Source of the DNA: Salegentibacter sediminis
GTDB lineage: Bacteria > Bacteroidota > Bacteroidia > Flavobacteriales > Flavobacteriaceae
Direction: 5' to 3'
DNA length: 64,000 bases
Assembly (NCBI RefSeq): GCF_002078605.1
Contig: NZ_MSJR01000001.1
Location: 248,001-312,000, forward strand
A model generated the notes under the pieces. The model ran no database searches. It was given only the letters and a program-made list of their open reading frames with translations, and was not told where the DNA came from. Made by a program: the position numbers and the translations under genes. Each line of letters starts with the position of its first letter. Within the stretch, counting starts at the first letter, position 1. This document shows, piece after piece, positions 52,400-61,622 of the stretch.

Positions 52400-53230
52400 A
52401 TGGGGAAATTTCGTAAAAAACATACAACTCACCTTGCAGATTCAGAAGTTAGAGCAAAAAAACATCTGGGGCAGCACTTCCTTACCGATGAAAATATTGC
52501 CGAAAGAATTGCAGATACCTTAAGCTTTTCGGGTTATAGAAAGGTACTTGAAATTGGGCCTGGGATGGGAGTGCTAACCAAATATTTGCTGAAAAAGGAT
52601 ACTGAAGTTCACGTGATCGAGATCGATACCGAAAGTGTGACCTATCTCCAGGAAAATTATCCCCAACTTCAAGGCAGGATTCACGAAAAGGATTTTTTGA
52701 AGTATAAGCTTTCTGAAATTTTTGGGGACGAAGCCTTTGCGGTAATCGGGAATTTCCCATATAATATTTCGACCCAGATCGTGTTCAAGGTTCTGGAAAT
52801 GCGGGAGCAGATCCCTGAATTTTCCGGGATGTTCCAAAAAGAAGTTGCCAGGCGCATTTGCGAAAAAGAAGGCAATAAAACTTACGGGATCCTATCGGTT
52901 TTGGTCCAGGCGTTTTATGAAGCCGAATATCTTTTTACAGTTCCGCCCTCAGTTTTTAATCCGCCACCAAAGGTAGATAGTGGAGTCCTGAGGTTAACCC
53001 GAAAGGAAAACCTGAAACTGGCCTGCGATGAAAAACTTTTTTTCAGAGTTGTTAAAACAGCCTTTAACCAACGCCGAAAAACTCTTAGAAATAGCTTAAA
53101 AAGCTTCAATTTACCCGATAGTTTAAGGGAAGATGCTATATTTGGCAAGCGTCCTGAGCAACTGGGCTACGATGCATTTATTGAACTGACCTTAAAAATT
53201 CAGCCGTATGCAATTTCAGATCAGCAATGA
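52400..53230 (+). CDS. rsmA: 16S rRNA (adenine-N6,N6)-dimethyltransferase
   Basis: The KsgA/RsmA enzyme, which dimethylates two adenosines near the 3' end of 16S rRNA late in 30S assembly. The 276 residues show [18 protein letters not shown], the SAM motif [16 protein letters not shown] (about 50-65) and the catalytic NFPYNIS (about 118-124). Its 3' end overlaps mgtE by 23 bases. Confidence 0.95.
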   Translation: MGKFRKKHTTHLADSEVRAKKHLGQHFLTDENIAERIADTLSFSGYRKVLEIGPGMGVLTKYLLKKDTEVHVIEIDTESVTYLQENYPQLQGRIHEKDFLKYKLSEIFGDEAFAVIGNFPYNISTQIVFKVLEMREQIPEFSGMFQKEVARRICEKEGNKTYGILSVLVQAFYEAEYLFTVPPSVFNPPPKVDSGVLRLTRKENLKLACDEKLFFRVVKTAFNQRRKTLRNSLKSFNLPDSLREDAIFGKRPEQLGYDAFIELTLKIQPYAISDQQ

Positions 53231-54557
53231 GTTAATAGAAAAAATTAAATTCCTCGTCGAAGAAAAGAATAACGAGGAACTTCTTCTGCATCTGGAAGAC
53301 GTGCACCACGCCGATATTGCTGAAATTCTTACCGAGCTAAGCCTGGAAGAAGCGGTTTATGTGGTTAAACTGCTGGACAGCCAGAAAACAGCCGAGGCTT
53401 TGATGGAGCTTGAGGAGAACGTGAGAGAACGCATTCTCGAAACCCTTACTCCCAAAGAAATTGCCGATGAGCTCGAGGAAATGGATACCGATGATGCCGC
53501 CGATATTATTTCTGAGCTTTCCCTGGAGCGACAGCAAAATGTCATCGCCGAAATGGCCGATGAGGAACACGCCGATAATATTGTCGAGCTCTTGCGCTAT
53601 GATGAGGATTCTGCCGGGGGTCTTATGGCAAAAGAGCTCGTGAAGGTTAATGAAAACTGGAGTGTTACCGGCTGCATGACCGAAATGCGACAGCAGGCCG
53701 AAAATGTGACCCGGGTTCATTCTATTTATGTGGTAGACGACAAAAATAAATTAAAGGGTAGACTTTCCTTAAAAGATTTGCTTACCGCGCCAAGCCATGC
53801 CAATATCAGTGATGTTTACATCCCACAGGTAGATTATGTGAATGTGCATACCGATGGGGAAGAAGTAGCCCGAATAATGCAAAAATATGACCTGGAAGCT
53901 ATCCCTGTTGTAGATGAGATGGGCCGATTGGTAGGTCGTGTTACCATTGACGATATCGTTGATTTCATCAAGGAGGAAGCTGAGAAGGATTATCAAATGG
54001 CAGCCGGTATCTCTGAAGGGGTAGAGGCTGATGATAATGTATGGCGTTTAACACGAGCCCGTCTGCCCTGGTTGGTACTTGGGCTTTTTGGAGGTTTAGG
54101 AAGTGTTTACGTGATGCAGGGTTTTGAAGAGGCTCTCGCCCGCTACCCGGTCCTGTTCTTTTTTACACCACTTATTGCAGCAATGGCAGGAAACGTAGGT
54201 GTTCAATCCAGTGCGATAATCGTCCAGGGTCTGGCAAACAATAATCTTAGAGGAAGCCTTTTTAATCGGCTTTTAAAAGAACTAAGTTTAAGCCTTATCA
54301 ATGGGGTGGTACTGGGGTTATTAATCGTAATTTTTGGTCTTATAGTTGGACAACCGCAACTGGTAAGCCTTACCATAGCTATTTCATTGCTAAGCGTTAT
54401 TATTTTAGCTGCATTAATAGGTACTTTTGTTCCTATTATCCTTGATAAGCGCGGAGTTGATCCCGCAATTGCCACAGGACCTTTTATTACCACCAGCAAT
54501 GATATCTTTGGGATATTTCTCTTCTTTTATCTATCTAAAGTTATCCTTGGTTTTTAG
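53208..54557 (+). CDS. mgtE: MgtE-type magnesium transporter
   Basis: A 449-residue MgtE. The cytosolic MgtE-N domain (about 1-130, with [19 protein letters not shown]) and tandem CBS domains (about 135-255) sense Mg2+. The membrane domain (about 280-449) with [18 protein letters not shown] and [17 protein letters not shown] forms the channel. All domains are present. Overlaps rsmA by 23 bases and is probably coexpressed. Confidence 0.94.
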   Translation: MQFQISNELIEKIKFLVEEKNNEELLLHLEDVHHADIAEILTELSLEEAVYVVKLLDSQKTAEALMELEENVRERILETLTPKEIADELEEMDTDDAADIISELSLERQQNVIAEMADEEHADNIVELLRYDEDSAGGLMAKELVKVNENWSVTGCMTEMRQQAENVTRVHSIYVVDDKNKLKGRLSLKDLLTAPSHANISDVYIPQVDYVNVHTDGEEVARIMQKYDLEAIPVVDEMGRLVGRVTIDDIVDFIKEEAEKDYQMAAGISEGVEADDNVWRLTRARLPWLVLGLFGGLGSVYVMQGFEEALARYPVLFFFTPLIAAMAGNVGVQSSAIIVQGLANNNLRGSLFNRLLKELSLSLINGVVLGLLIVIFGLIVGQPQLVSLTIAISLLSVIILAALIGTFVPIILDKRGVDPAIATGPFITTSNDIFGIFLFFYLSKVILGF

Positions 54558-54686
54558 AAGCTCTGCCTTCGATTTTTCCTGGTTTCGGCGTCATTCTTTA
54601 TCTTTGTCTGTTGCATTTGCTATTTCAGATTAAAGTTTCTGAAAGTCAATTGTTTCACAATTTTTTAGAATTAAAACAAATAAAAA

Positions 54687-55667
54687 ATGATCATATTACA
54701 CGCCGATACCAATCATCCAACCCTTATGAAACAGCTGGAAGAAGCTGGCCATCATAATATTGAAGGCTACACTCAAACCAGAGAAGAAACGCTTGCTAAT
54801 CAGCACTTATATGATGGGATCGTGATAAGAAGTCGGTATAGTATTGACAAAGAATTTATTGATGCTGCGCCAAACCTGAAATTTATCGCGAGAGTTGGTG
54901 CCGGTCTTGAGAGTATTGATGTGGACTATGCTAAAGAGCACAATATAGAACTTTTCTCTGCTCCTGAAGGAAATCGAAATGCCGTAGCCGAACATTCTTT
55001 GGGAATGCTTTTATCCCTATTTAATAAGCTGAACAAAGCCGATCGCGAAGTAAGAGACGGCCTGTGGCACCGTGAAGAAAATCGAGGCCTGGAACTTGAC
55101 GGAAAAACGGTAGGAATTATAGGATATGGAAATATGGGAAAAGCTTTTGCTAAGAAACTGAAAGGTTTCGAGGTGGAGGTGCTTTGCTATGATATCAAGG
55201 AAAATATAGGAGATGAAAATGCCAAACAGGTCACTTTTGATGAATTTGTCAAAAAGGTAGATGTGGTTAGTCTGCACACCCCTTTAACTCCGGAAACCCA
55301 CCAAATGGTGAATAAAGAATTCATCGGGAAATTCAAGAAAGCTTTCTGGTTCATCAATACCGCCCGTGGAAAAAGCGTGGTTACCGAAGATTTGGTAGAA
55401 GCCCTTAAAGATGGACAAATTCTGGGAGCAGGCCTGGACGTATTGGAATATGAAAAGGATTCTTTTGAGAGCCTTTTTTCGAATGAGAAAAAGATCGCCC
55501 TCAGTGTAGAAAACAAGATTCCCCGCGCAATGCAGGAGCTTATGTTTTTACAAAATGTTATTCTTAGTCCCCACGTTGCTGGTTGGACGGTAGAATCTCA
55601 CGAAAGACTGGCCAGTGTTATCGCAAAGAAAATCATTGGGAAATTCGGGAAGGGAGACAAGAAATAG
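54687..55667 (+). CDS. D-2-hydroxyacid dehydrogenase family protein
   Basis: A 326-residue NAD-dependent enzyme. The Rossmann motif GIIGYGNMGKAFAKKL (about 142-157) and catalytic residues are visible: an Arg in NTARGKSVV, a later Glu and a His in SPHVAGWT. It resembles 3-phosphoglycerate dehydrogenase without the regulatory ACT domain. It may act in serine synthesis or on another 2-hydroxyacid; no neighbouring pathway gene decides it. Confidence 0.85.
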   Translation: MIILHADTNHPTLMKQLEEAGHHNIEGYTQTREETLANQHLYDGIVIRSRYSIDKEFIDAAPNLKFIARVGAGLESIDVDYAKEHNIELFSAPEGNRNAVAEHSLGMLLSLFNKLNKADREVRDGLWHREENRGLELDGKTVGIIGYGNMGKAFAKKLKGFEVEVLCYDIKENIGDENAKQVTFDEFVKKVDVVSLHTPLTPETHQMVNKEFIGKFKKAFWFINTARGKSVVTEDLVEALKDGQILGAGLDVLEYEKDSFESLFSNEKKIALSVENKIPRAMQELMFLQNVILSPHVAGWTVESHERLASVIAKKIIGKFGKGDKK

Positions 55668-55690
55668 TATTTCCCGGAAATTAAGTTAAA

Positions 55691-55730
55691 AAAGGGCGGC
55701 TCAACGAAATATTCGTTGAAGCCGCCCTAA
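55691..55730 (-). terminator. Terminator after the SDR gene
   Basis: The GGGCGGC arm (from 55694) pairs with GCCGCCC (55721-55727), with an inner CAACGAA/TTCGTTG stem. On the minus strand it ends in TTTTTT, so it mainly serves the SDR gene; it may also stop the hydroxyacid dehydrogenase transcript. Confidence 0.85.
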
Positions 55731-55741
55731 TAATATAATTT

Positions 55742-56392
55742 TTAATTGTTCTGGCTTAATTCAATAAGAGCAGATTTTATAGATTCTTCACCCTCTAATG
55801 CTTCAAAAGCCATATTCTTGGCCAGTGGGTCGGCCAGGCACATTACCAATAAGAAAGCAACATCATCACGGGAGATTTCTCCGCGCTCGTCAAGTTTTGG
55901 CGCAATTTTTACTTTTGCCAGTCCAAGATCATCGGTTAAGGCGCCGGGTCTCACAATGGTGTAAGGAATCCCACTATCCACTAGATAATCATCGGCCTCT
56001 TTTTTGGCTTTCAGGTAATGTTCCAGTTCCTTATTTTGGGAAGGATCATCGGTTCCCATCGCGCTGAGCATGATAAATTTTTTCACCTTAAATTTTTTCG
56101 CAGCATCCACCATTTTTTTTGCACCTTCCTGATCTATGCTGGTGGTTTTTTCGGGCCCTGTCTTACTGCCAGATCCGGCTGCGAAGATCACCCGGTCTAT
56201 CTTTTTAAACGCATGTTCCAGGTCCTCTTCAAGATTGGCAAAAACGGTTTCGACTTCCATATCATCGAACATTTGCTTTTGAGATTTATCCCGAATCATA
56301 GCGATGGGTTTAAAATTCTGAGTATTGTTAAGGATTTCTATCACCCTTTTTCCTGTATGTCCTGTCGCTCCTGCGATAAGTATCCTTTCCAT
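55742..56392 (-). CDS. Atypical SDR / NAD(P)-binding protein
   Basis: A 216-residue NAD(P)-binding protein with an N-terminal GATGHTG (8-14) dinucleotide motif, an acidic stretch after the second strand and FIMLSAMGTDDPSQ in the active-site region. The YxxxK of classical SDRs is replaced by a shifted Tyr/Lys arrangement (EHYLKAKKEADDYL), as in NmrA-like and atypical-5 SDRs. It may act as a redox sensor or flavin-type reductase; the substrate is unknown. Confidence 0.85.
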   Translation of the reverse strand: MERILIAGATGHTGKRVIEILNNTQNFKPIAMIRDKSQKQMFDDMEVETVFANLEEDLEHAFKKIDRVIFAAGSGSKTGPEKTTSIDQEGAKKMVDAAKKFKVKKFIMLSAMGTDDPSQNKELEHYLKAKKEADDYLVDSGIPYTIVRPGALTDDLGLAKVKIAPKLDERGEISRDDVAFLLVMCLADPLAKNMAFEALEGEESIKSALIELSQNN

Positions 56393-56509
56393 AATTTTTT
56401 GTTGTTTTTTGTATATGCTGAAAGATAAGAATGAAATAAAAGTTTCCCTAAACCAAGCTTCAGAATAACATGAAATTAACAGGCATGGGAAGTAACCCGG
56501 TGTCGGTTT

Positions 56510-57760
56510 TTAATTGCGTGTTACCAATTGAACGGTGTCGCGGGTTATTTGCTTAAGAAGAATTTCTTTGTCTTTTTCCAGGCTGGCTATTGCATCATCA
56601 TTAAAATGCCTGATGGTGTAAAGGGAAACACCCGTATTATATTTTACCCTGAACCTGGCTTTTAAGTGCTGAATAAGTTTCTCCAGCTTATTAAACCTGT
56701 TATCGACACAAACCGAAAAACTGATCGCTGAATTCTGGATGAGATCCACTTTCATCTGATAGAGGTGAAAAAGCCTGAAGATCTCACTAATATTTTCTTC
56801 CACCATAAATGAAAAGTCAAGGGAAGCAAGTGAAATAAGTACCAGCTCTTTTTTGACAATGAAGCAGGGTATCTCAGGCTCTATTCGGTTACCTCTTCTT
56901 ACCGAAGTGCCTTTTCCATCAGGTTGGACAAAGGACTTAACGTAAAGCGGGATCTCCTTTTTCTGAAGGGGTTGCAGCGTTTTTGGGTGTATAACCGAAG
57001 CTCCATAGAAGGCGAGCTCGATTGCTTCTTCGTAAGAGATCTGGTTAAGCAGGGAGGTTTGAGTGAATTCCCGTGGATCGGCATTGAGTACTCCTGGTAC
57101 ATCCTTCCAGATGCTTAAGCTTTCAGCGTTAAGGCAATAAGCAAAGATCCCTGCGGTGTAATCACTTCCTTCGCGGCCCAGGGTAGTGGTGAAATTATCG
57201 GCATCTGAAGCTATGAACCCCTGGGTGATATTTACTTGATTTCTGTCAATATTTTTTTCGATTGCTTCCTGGGTTTCTTCCCAGTTTACCTGGGCGTCCC
57301 GGTAGGTACTGTCAGTCTTAATGACGGTTCTGGCATCCAGCCAGGTGTTTTTAAAATTATGGGAATTAAGATATTCACTAATTATTGTGGTAGAAAGCAA
57401 TTCTCCGTAACTCACTATCTGGTCATACACATAATCATATCGCTTAGATTTATTATGCTTCATGAAATTCCGAATATCCTCAAGTAACCCGCTTATTTTT
57501 GAAAAAACCGGATGGGAGGGTTCGGCGAAGAGTTCTCTGGCAATTTCGAGATGAGAATTTTCAATTTCCTGAAGTTCCTCCGGAATCCTGGTTTCTTCCA
57601 GGTACTTCTTTACAATTTTTTCAATGGCATTAGTAGTTTTTCCCATCGCCGAAATTACGATAAGAAGTTTGCTATGGTCATTAGAAGTTAGTAAGTTAAA
57701 GAGGTTTTTTACTGCCTGAGGATCTTTTACCGAAGCTCCTCCAAACTTATATATTTTCAT
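56510..57760 (-). CDS. Aspartate kinase
   Basis: A 416-residue monofunctional aspartokinase. The catalytic domain starts KIYKFGGASVKDPQAV (2-17) and includes LGREGSDYTAGIFA and WKDVPGVLNADPR. ACT domains occupy about 300-416. It phosphorylates Asp at the entry to Lys/Met/Thr synthesis. Feedback by amino acids is likely through the ACT domains. Its ATG overlaps the upstream acetyltransferase by 4 bases, so the two are coupled. Confidence 0.92.
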   Translation of the reverse strand: MKIYKFGGASVKDPQAVKNLFNLLTSNDHSKLLIVISAMGKTTNAIEKIVKKYLEETRIPEELQEIENSHLEIARELFAEPSHPVFSKISGLLEDIRNFMKHNKSKRYDYVYDQIVSYGELLSTTIISEYLNSHNFKNTWLDARTVIKTDSTYRDAQVNWEETQEAIEKNIDRNQVNITQGFIASDADNFTTTLGREGSDYTAGIFAYCLNAESLSIWKDVPGVLNADPREFTQTSLLNQISYEEAIELAFYGASVIHPKTLQPLQKKEIPLYVKSFVQPDGKGTSVRRGNRIEPEIPCFIVKKELVLISLASLDFSFMVEENISEIFRLFHLYQMKVDLIQNSAISFSVCVDNRFNKLEKLIQHLKARFRVKYNTGVSLYTIRHFNDDAIASLEKDKEILLKQITRDTVQLVTRN

Positions 57761-58242
57761 TCGAGTTTTTCAATGTTTTTCTGGATTCCGTTTTCGTCCA
57801 TATGCACGGTGTACCAGTTTTTCTTAATATCGGCACCGGTGTTTTCATAGAATTCGATGGCATTTTTATTGCCTTCAGAAACGACCCACTCTACACGTCT
57901 AACGCCATTATCATAAGCATATTTTACTACCCGGTTGTAAAGAGCGCCACCCAGACCGGTACCACGCATTTTTTTGCGCACAATAAGATCTTCAAGATGA
58001 ACGGTTCTACCTTTCCAGGTAGAAAAGCGGAAATAAACCAGGGCCATTCCTTCTATTCTGCCCTTAACATCGGCTACAAAGCATTTAAAGTGTTTCTCTT
58101 CAAAACCCTCTTTAATCAAATCGTCCAGATGTATCTCTACCTCATCGGCCGCATTTTCGTATTCGGCCAGTTCTTTTATAAGTTCAAGAACCGCAGGCAT
58201 ATCATCCCGTTTAGCTTCCCTAATTTTGTAATCAACACTCAT
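57757..58242 (-). CDS. GNAT-family N-acetyltransferase, SSAT-like (copy 1)
   Basis: A 161-residue GNAT with the acetyl-CoA site RGTGLGGALYNRVVKYA (about 93-109) and the STWKGRTVHLEDLIVRKK block shared with spermidine/spermine and diamine acetyltransferases. Its paralogue lies 76 bases upstream on the same strand, with long shared runs such as DMPAVLELI and TVHLEDL. It may acetylate polyamines or a Lys analogue; adjacency to aspartate kinase points to Lys-related chemistry only loosely. Confidence 0.87.
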   Translation of the reverse strand: MSVDYKIREAKRDDMPAVLELIKELAEYENAADEVEIHLDDLIKEGFEEKHFKCFVADVKGRIEGMALVYFRFSTWKGRTVHLEDLIVRKKMRGTGLGGALYNRVVKYAYDNGVRRVEWVVSEGNKNAIEFYENTGADIKKNWYTVHMDENGIQKNIEKLE

Positions 58243-58318
58243 GATTTCTGGTTTTAAAGTTGGTTATAATTCAAAATTAGGAATAGATTTATAAAATATA
58301 CCGGGGCTTAGCTTTAAA

Positions 58319-58801
58319 TTAACGTGTGTTTTTCAGATATTCGTCCATGGCCTGTTCATCCATTTGCACGGTGCACCAGTCATCAAAGACCAGAGCTCCA
58401 CTTTTGGTATAGAAATTTTTCGCTGGAGTATTCCAGTCCAGCACTACCCATTCCACCCTTTTTACTCCTTGTTCTTTAGCGTATTCGATTACTTTAGTAT
58501 AGAGCGCTTTACCTAAACCTTTCTGTCTAAACTTTTTTCTAATCACCAGGTCCTCGAGATGTACGGTCTTTCCTTTCCAGGTTGAATAGCGGTAATAACA
58601 CAGTGCCATTCCCTCTATTTTACCATTTACTTCAGCAACAAAACAGATAAAAGATGGGTTTTCGCCAAAACCATCTCTTTTCAGGTCTTCGGCTGTGATT
58701 ATCACGGCATCGGGTTCTTTTTCGAATTCGGCGAGCTCCTGAATTAACTCCAGAACTGCGGGCATGTCTTCGGGAACTGTTTTTCTAATAATATAGTCCA
58801 T
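58319..58801 (-). CDS. GNAT-family N-acetyltransferase, SSAT-like (copy 2)
   Basis: A 160-residue GNAT, tandem paralogue of the next gene downstream. The acetyl-CoA loop RQKGLGKALYTKVIEYA and the C-terminal VLDWNTPAKNFYTKSGA are closer to SSAT enzymes, including the WN pair that the other copy lacks (EGNKNAIEFY). The substrate may be a diamine, spermidine or thialysine. First gene of the run ending in aspartate kinase. Confidence 0.87.
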   Translation of the reverse strand: MDYIIRKTVPEDMPAVLELIQELAEFEKEPDAVIITAEDLKRDGFGENPSFICFVAEVNGKIEGMALCYYRYSTWKGKTVHLEDLVIRKKFRQKGLGKALYTKVIEYAKEQGVKRVEWVVLDWNTPAKNFYTKSGALVFDDWCTVQMDEQAMDEYLKNTR

Positions 58802-58856
58802 TTCGTACGATGTTTAGAACAAAAGTACAACTTGAAATAGATAATTAACGAAAACG

Positions 58857-58887
58857 TTGTAGCAAGTGTTTATTTTAAATATTTTTG
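58857..58887 (+). promoter_or_regulatory. Promoter of fbp
   Basis: TTG (58857-58859), a 20-base spacer and TATTTTTG (58880-58887) match the consensus. The ATG at 58906 follows by 18 bases. Confidence 0.65.
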
Positions 58888-58905
58888 GTCTATAAAATCA
58901 AAATA

Positions 58906-59913
58906 ATGGCTAAACAATATCAAACCCTTGGGGAATTTATAATAGATAATCAGGCAGATTTCCCTTATTCTTCAGGCGAATTGTCCAGATTGATTAACTC
59001 CATACGCCTTGCGGCAAAAGTGGTAAACCACGAGGTGAATAAAGCCGGATTGGTTGATATTATCGGGGCTTACGGCGAAACCAATATCCAGGGAGAAGAC
59101 CAGCAAAAACTGGATGTTTATGCCAATCAAAAATTTATTCAAACCCTTACCAACAGGGAGATCGTATGCGGAATAGCCTCCGAAGAAAACGATGATTTTA
59201 TCACGATTTCAGGCTGTAACAACGACCATAAAAATAAGTACGTGGTCTTGATGGATCCGCTTGACGGGAGTTCTAATATTGATGTGAATGTTTCTGTAGG
59301 AACTATTTTTTCTGTTTATCGTCGGGTAACGCCTATTGGCACTCCGGTAACCAAAGAAGACTTTCTCCAGCCGGGGAATAAACAGGTGGCGGCCGGCTAT
59401 ATTATTTACGGTACTTCTACAATGCTGGTTTATACCACAGGTCATGGGGTGAATGGATTCACCCTGAATCCGGCTCTGGGTTCCTGGTATCTCTCGCATC
59501 CGGATATGAAATTTCCTGAAAACGGCAGAATTTATTCTATTAACGAGGGTAATTATGTCCATTTCCCGGAAGGTGTGAAAAAATACATCAAATACTGCCA
59601 GGAAGAAGACGACGACAGGCCTTATACTTCCAGGTATATCGGTTCCATGGTTTCTGATATTCACCGAAATATGATTAAAGGCGGAATATTCATTTACCCT
59701 AAAAGTTCAAAAGCTTTTAATGGCAAATTGCGACTACTCTATGAATGCAATCCTATGGCCTATATAATAGAACAGGCCGGAGGCAAGGCTAGCGATGGTT
59801 ATTCCCGAATAATGGATATCCAACCCACAGAGTTACACCAGCGGGCACCATTTTTTGCAGGAAGCAAAAAAATGGTCGAGAAAGCCGAAGAGTTTATGAG
59901 GAAATTCCAGTAG
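58906..59913 (+). CDS. fbp: Class 1 fructose-1,6-bisphosphatase
   Basis: Hydrolyses fructose 1,6-bisphosphate in gluconeogenesis. The 335 residues from the ATG at 58906 show ASEENDD, the metal site [22 protein letters not shown] and the [21 protein letters not shown] block. A TTG at 58885 would place the start inside the -7 element and is rejected. It is monocistronic. Confidence 0.95.
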   Translation: MAKQYQTLGEFIIDNQADFPYSSGELSRLINSIRLAAKVVNHEVNKAGLVDIIGAYGETNIQGEDQQKLDVYANQKFIQTLTNREIVCGIASEENDDFITISGCNNDHKNKYVVLMDPLDGSSNIDVNVSVGTIFSVYRRVTPIGTPVTKEDFLQPGNKQVAAGYIIYGTSTMLVYTTGHGVNGFTLNPALGSWYLSHPDMKFPENGRIYSINEGNYVHFPEGVKKYIKYCQEEDDDRPYTSRYIGSMVSDIHRNMIKGGIFIYPKSSKAFNGKLRLLYECNPMAYIIEQAGGKASDGYSRIMDIQPTELHQRAPFFAGSKKMVEKAEEFMRKFQ

Positions 59914-59934
59914 AACTAATACTGGTTTAAAATA

Positions 59935-59962
59935 GAAAAATCCCACTCCAGTGGGATTTTTC
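59935..59962. terminator. Bidirectional terminator
   Basis: GAAAAATCCCACT (59935-59947) pairs perfectly with AGTGGGATTTTTC (59950-59962). It separates the convergent fbp and TerB-like genes. Confidence 0.9.
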
Positions 59963-59984
59963 CGTTTATTATTTCAATAAGATA

Positions 59985-60413
59985 TCATTCCTTCTTATCA
60001 AGAAGAGATTTATAGTCTTCAAAGCTTATTTGTCCTGTGAAAATCTGGATAGACCGTTTGATAATAGCTTCAGAAGCCGCGCTGGAGAAGCCTAAGCCGA
60101 TGGCGTAACGTTTAATTAGTTCCTCTTCCTCACGATCTATATGATTGTCGGCAAAAATAATTTTAAAAAGATCATGCAGGCGTTCCAGACGCTGTTCTAC
60201 ACTATTGCAGGAGCTAACAGGAAATTCCTGAGGATTTCTAACTACCGTTTTATATTCTGTTTCGGTAATGTCCATCTTATGAGCAAAGCGTTTTAAAAGG
60301 GTTTTCTCTTGTTCGTTGATCTCCCCATCCACACTTGCCAGGTTGACGATGCAGGCAAAATGGTTGATGTTTCGGAGGTGTTCCCCCGATCCGAATAAAT
60401 CTGAAATTGACAT
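59985..60413 (-). CDS. TerB-family (tellurite-resistance-like) helical protein
   Basis: A 142-residue all-helical protein with two TerB-like segments: NLASVDGEINEQEKTLLKRFA (about 25-45) and IIFADNHIDREEEELIKRYA (about 90-109). Conserved Asp/Glu pairs (DGEI, DNHID) may bind metal. TerB proteins join membrane stress complexes, but no other ter gene is nearby; the true role is unknown. Confidence 0.82.
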   Translation of the reverse strand: MSISDLFGSGEHLRNINHFACIVNLASVDGEINEQEKTLLKRFAHKMDITETEYKTVVRNPQEFPVSSCNSVEQRLERLHDLFKIIFADNHIDREEEELIKRYAIGLGFSSAASEAIIKRSIQIFTGQISFEDYKSLLDKKE

Positions 60414-60573
60414 TTATTTAGGTTTTATACTACAAATATAGCTAAAGCCAGAACCTTTTCCTTTTAAAAGTCTGCTAAAAAAGCAGATCGGTTTGGACTT
60501 TCGCTAATCTTTTCTTAATCCTTTTTTTATGAGGGGCAATTTGGGTATTTTCAAATATAAGCTCTGAAGAAAA

Positions 60574-61593
60574 ATGGAAAAACCTCTATTAGTTTTTGAT
60601 GATAAAGGTATTTATTGTGCCATTGCCGATGTCTACCTCGATCCCTGGAAACCGGTAGATAAAGCTATTATTTCTCCTGGCCACGCCGATCATTCCAGAT
60701 GGGGGCACAAAAAATATATAACTCACCATACTAATATCCCCATTATAAAACACCGGTTGGGGGATATTGAAGTCAGCGGAAAGGAATGGAATGAAAGTTT
60801 TACAATCAACGGCGTAAAATTTTCACTTCATCCGGCCGGTCATATTATTGGGTCTAGCCAGATTCGGGTAGAATATAAGGGAGAGGTATGGGTTTTTAGT
60901 GGAGACTATAAAGATGAAAATGATGGCGTGGCGGTACCTTATGAACCGGTGAAGTGCCATACTTTTATTACCGAATGCACTTTCGGGCTACCCGCTTTTA
61001 AATGGCAAGCCCAGGAGGAGGTCTTCGAGGAGATCAATGCCTGGTGGCGACAGAATAAGGAAGACGGCAGAACTTCGGTGCTCTTTGGATATTCACTTGG
61101 CAAGGCCCAGCGCCTGCTCAAACATTTAGATGCTTCCATCGGAAAAATTTATACTCACGGCGCGATAGAAAACATGACAGAAGTACTCCGGTCTCAGTTA
61201 AAATTCCCGAAGACAACCAGAATTACCCGGGAAGTAAAAAAGGAGGAAATAAAAGGAAATATAGTAATTGCACCACCAAGCGCTCACGGCACGACCTGGA
61301 TCAAAAAAATGACACCTTATGTTACCGCTTCAGCAAGTGGATGGATGATTTTTAGAGGAGCCAGAAGACGGCGAGCTATTGATCGTGGTTTTGTTCTATC
61401 AGATCATTGTGATTGGCAGGGCTTGCTGAAGTCTATAAAAGCTACAGAAGCTTCAAAGATCATATGTACTCACGGTTATACCGATATTTTTTCCCGATTT
61501 CTGTGCGAGCAGGGTTACGATGCCAGAACCGTAGCAACGCAATATGAAGGAGAAATGGGAGAATTGGAAACAAAAAATGAAACTGAAATTTAG
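60574..61593 (+). CDS. Ligase-associated DNA exonuclease, metallo-beta-lactamase fold
   Basis: A 339-residue MBL/beta-CASP-type protein: metal-binding SPGHADHSRWGH (about 32-43), PAGHIIGSSQIRVEY (about 90-104) and GDYKDENDG (about 111-119), then a late His in DHCDWQGLL. It matches the exonuclease class found with bacterial ATP-dependent ligases. First gene of a DNA-damage-response cluster with ligase and helicase; 29 bases precede the ligase. Confidence 0.88.
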   Translation: MEKPLLVFDDKGIYCAIADVYLDPWKPVDKAIISPGHADHSRWGHKKYITHHTNIPIIKHRLGDIEVSGKEWNESFTINGVKFSLHPAGHIIGSSQIRVEYKGEVWVFSGDYKDENDGVAVPYEPVKCHTFITECTFGLPAFKWQAQEEVFEEINAWWRQNKEDGRTSVLFGYSLGKAQRLLKHLDASIGKIYTHGAIENMTEVLRSQLKFPKTTRITREVKKEEIKGNIVIAPPSAHGTTWIKKMTPYVTASASGWMIFRGARRRRAIDRGFVLSDHCDWQGLLKSIKATEASKIICTHGYTDIFSRFLCEQGYDARTVATQYEGEMGELETKNETEI

Positions 61594-61622
61594 ATTTCCA
61601 CCTTCACGGAAACTCCAGCGCT

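Noticed and set aside
53337-53720. 127-codon minus-strand frame in mgtE
   Set aside because: The plus strand encodes the MgtE N-domain; His/Leu-rich antisense is a by-product of Asp/Glu-rich codons.
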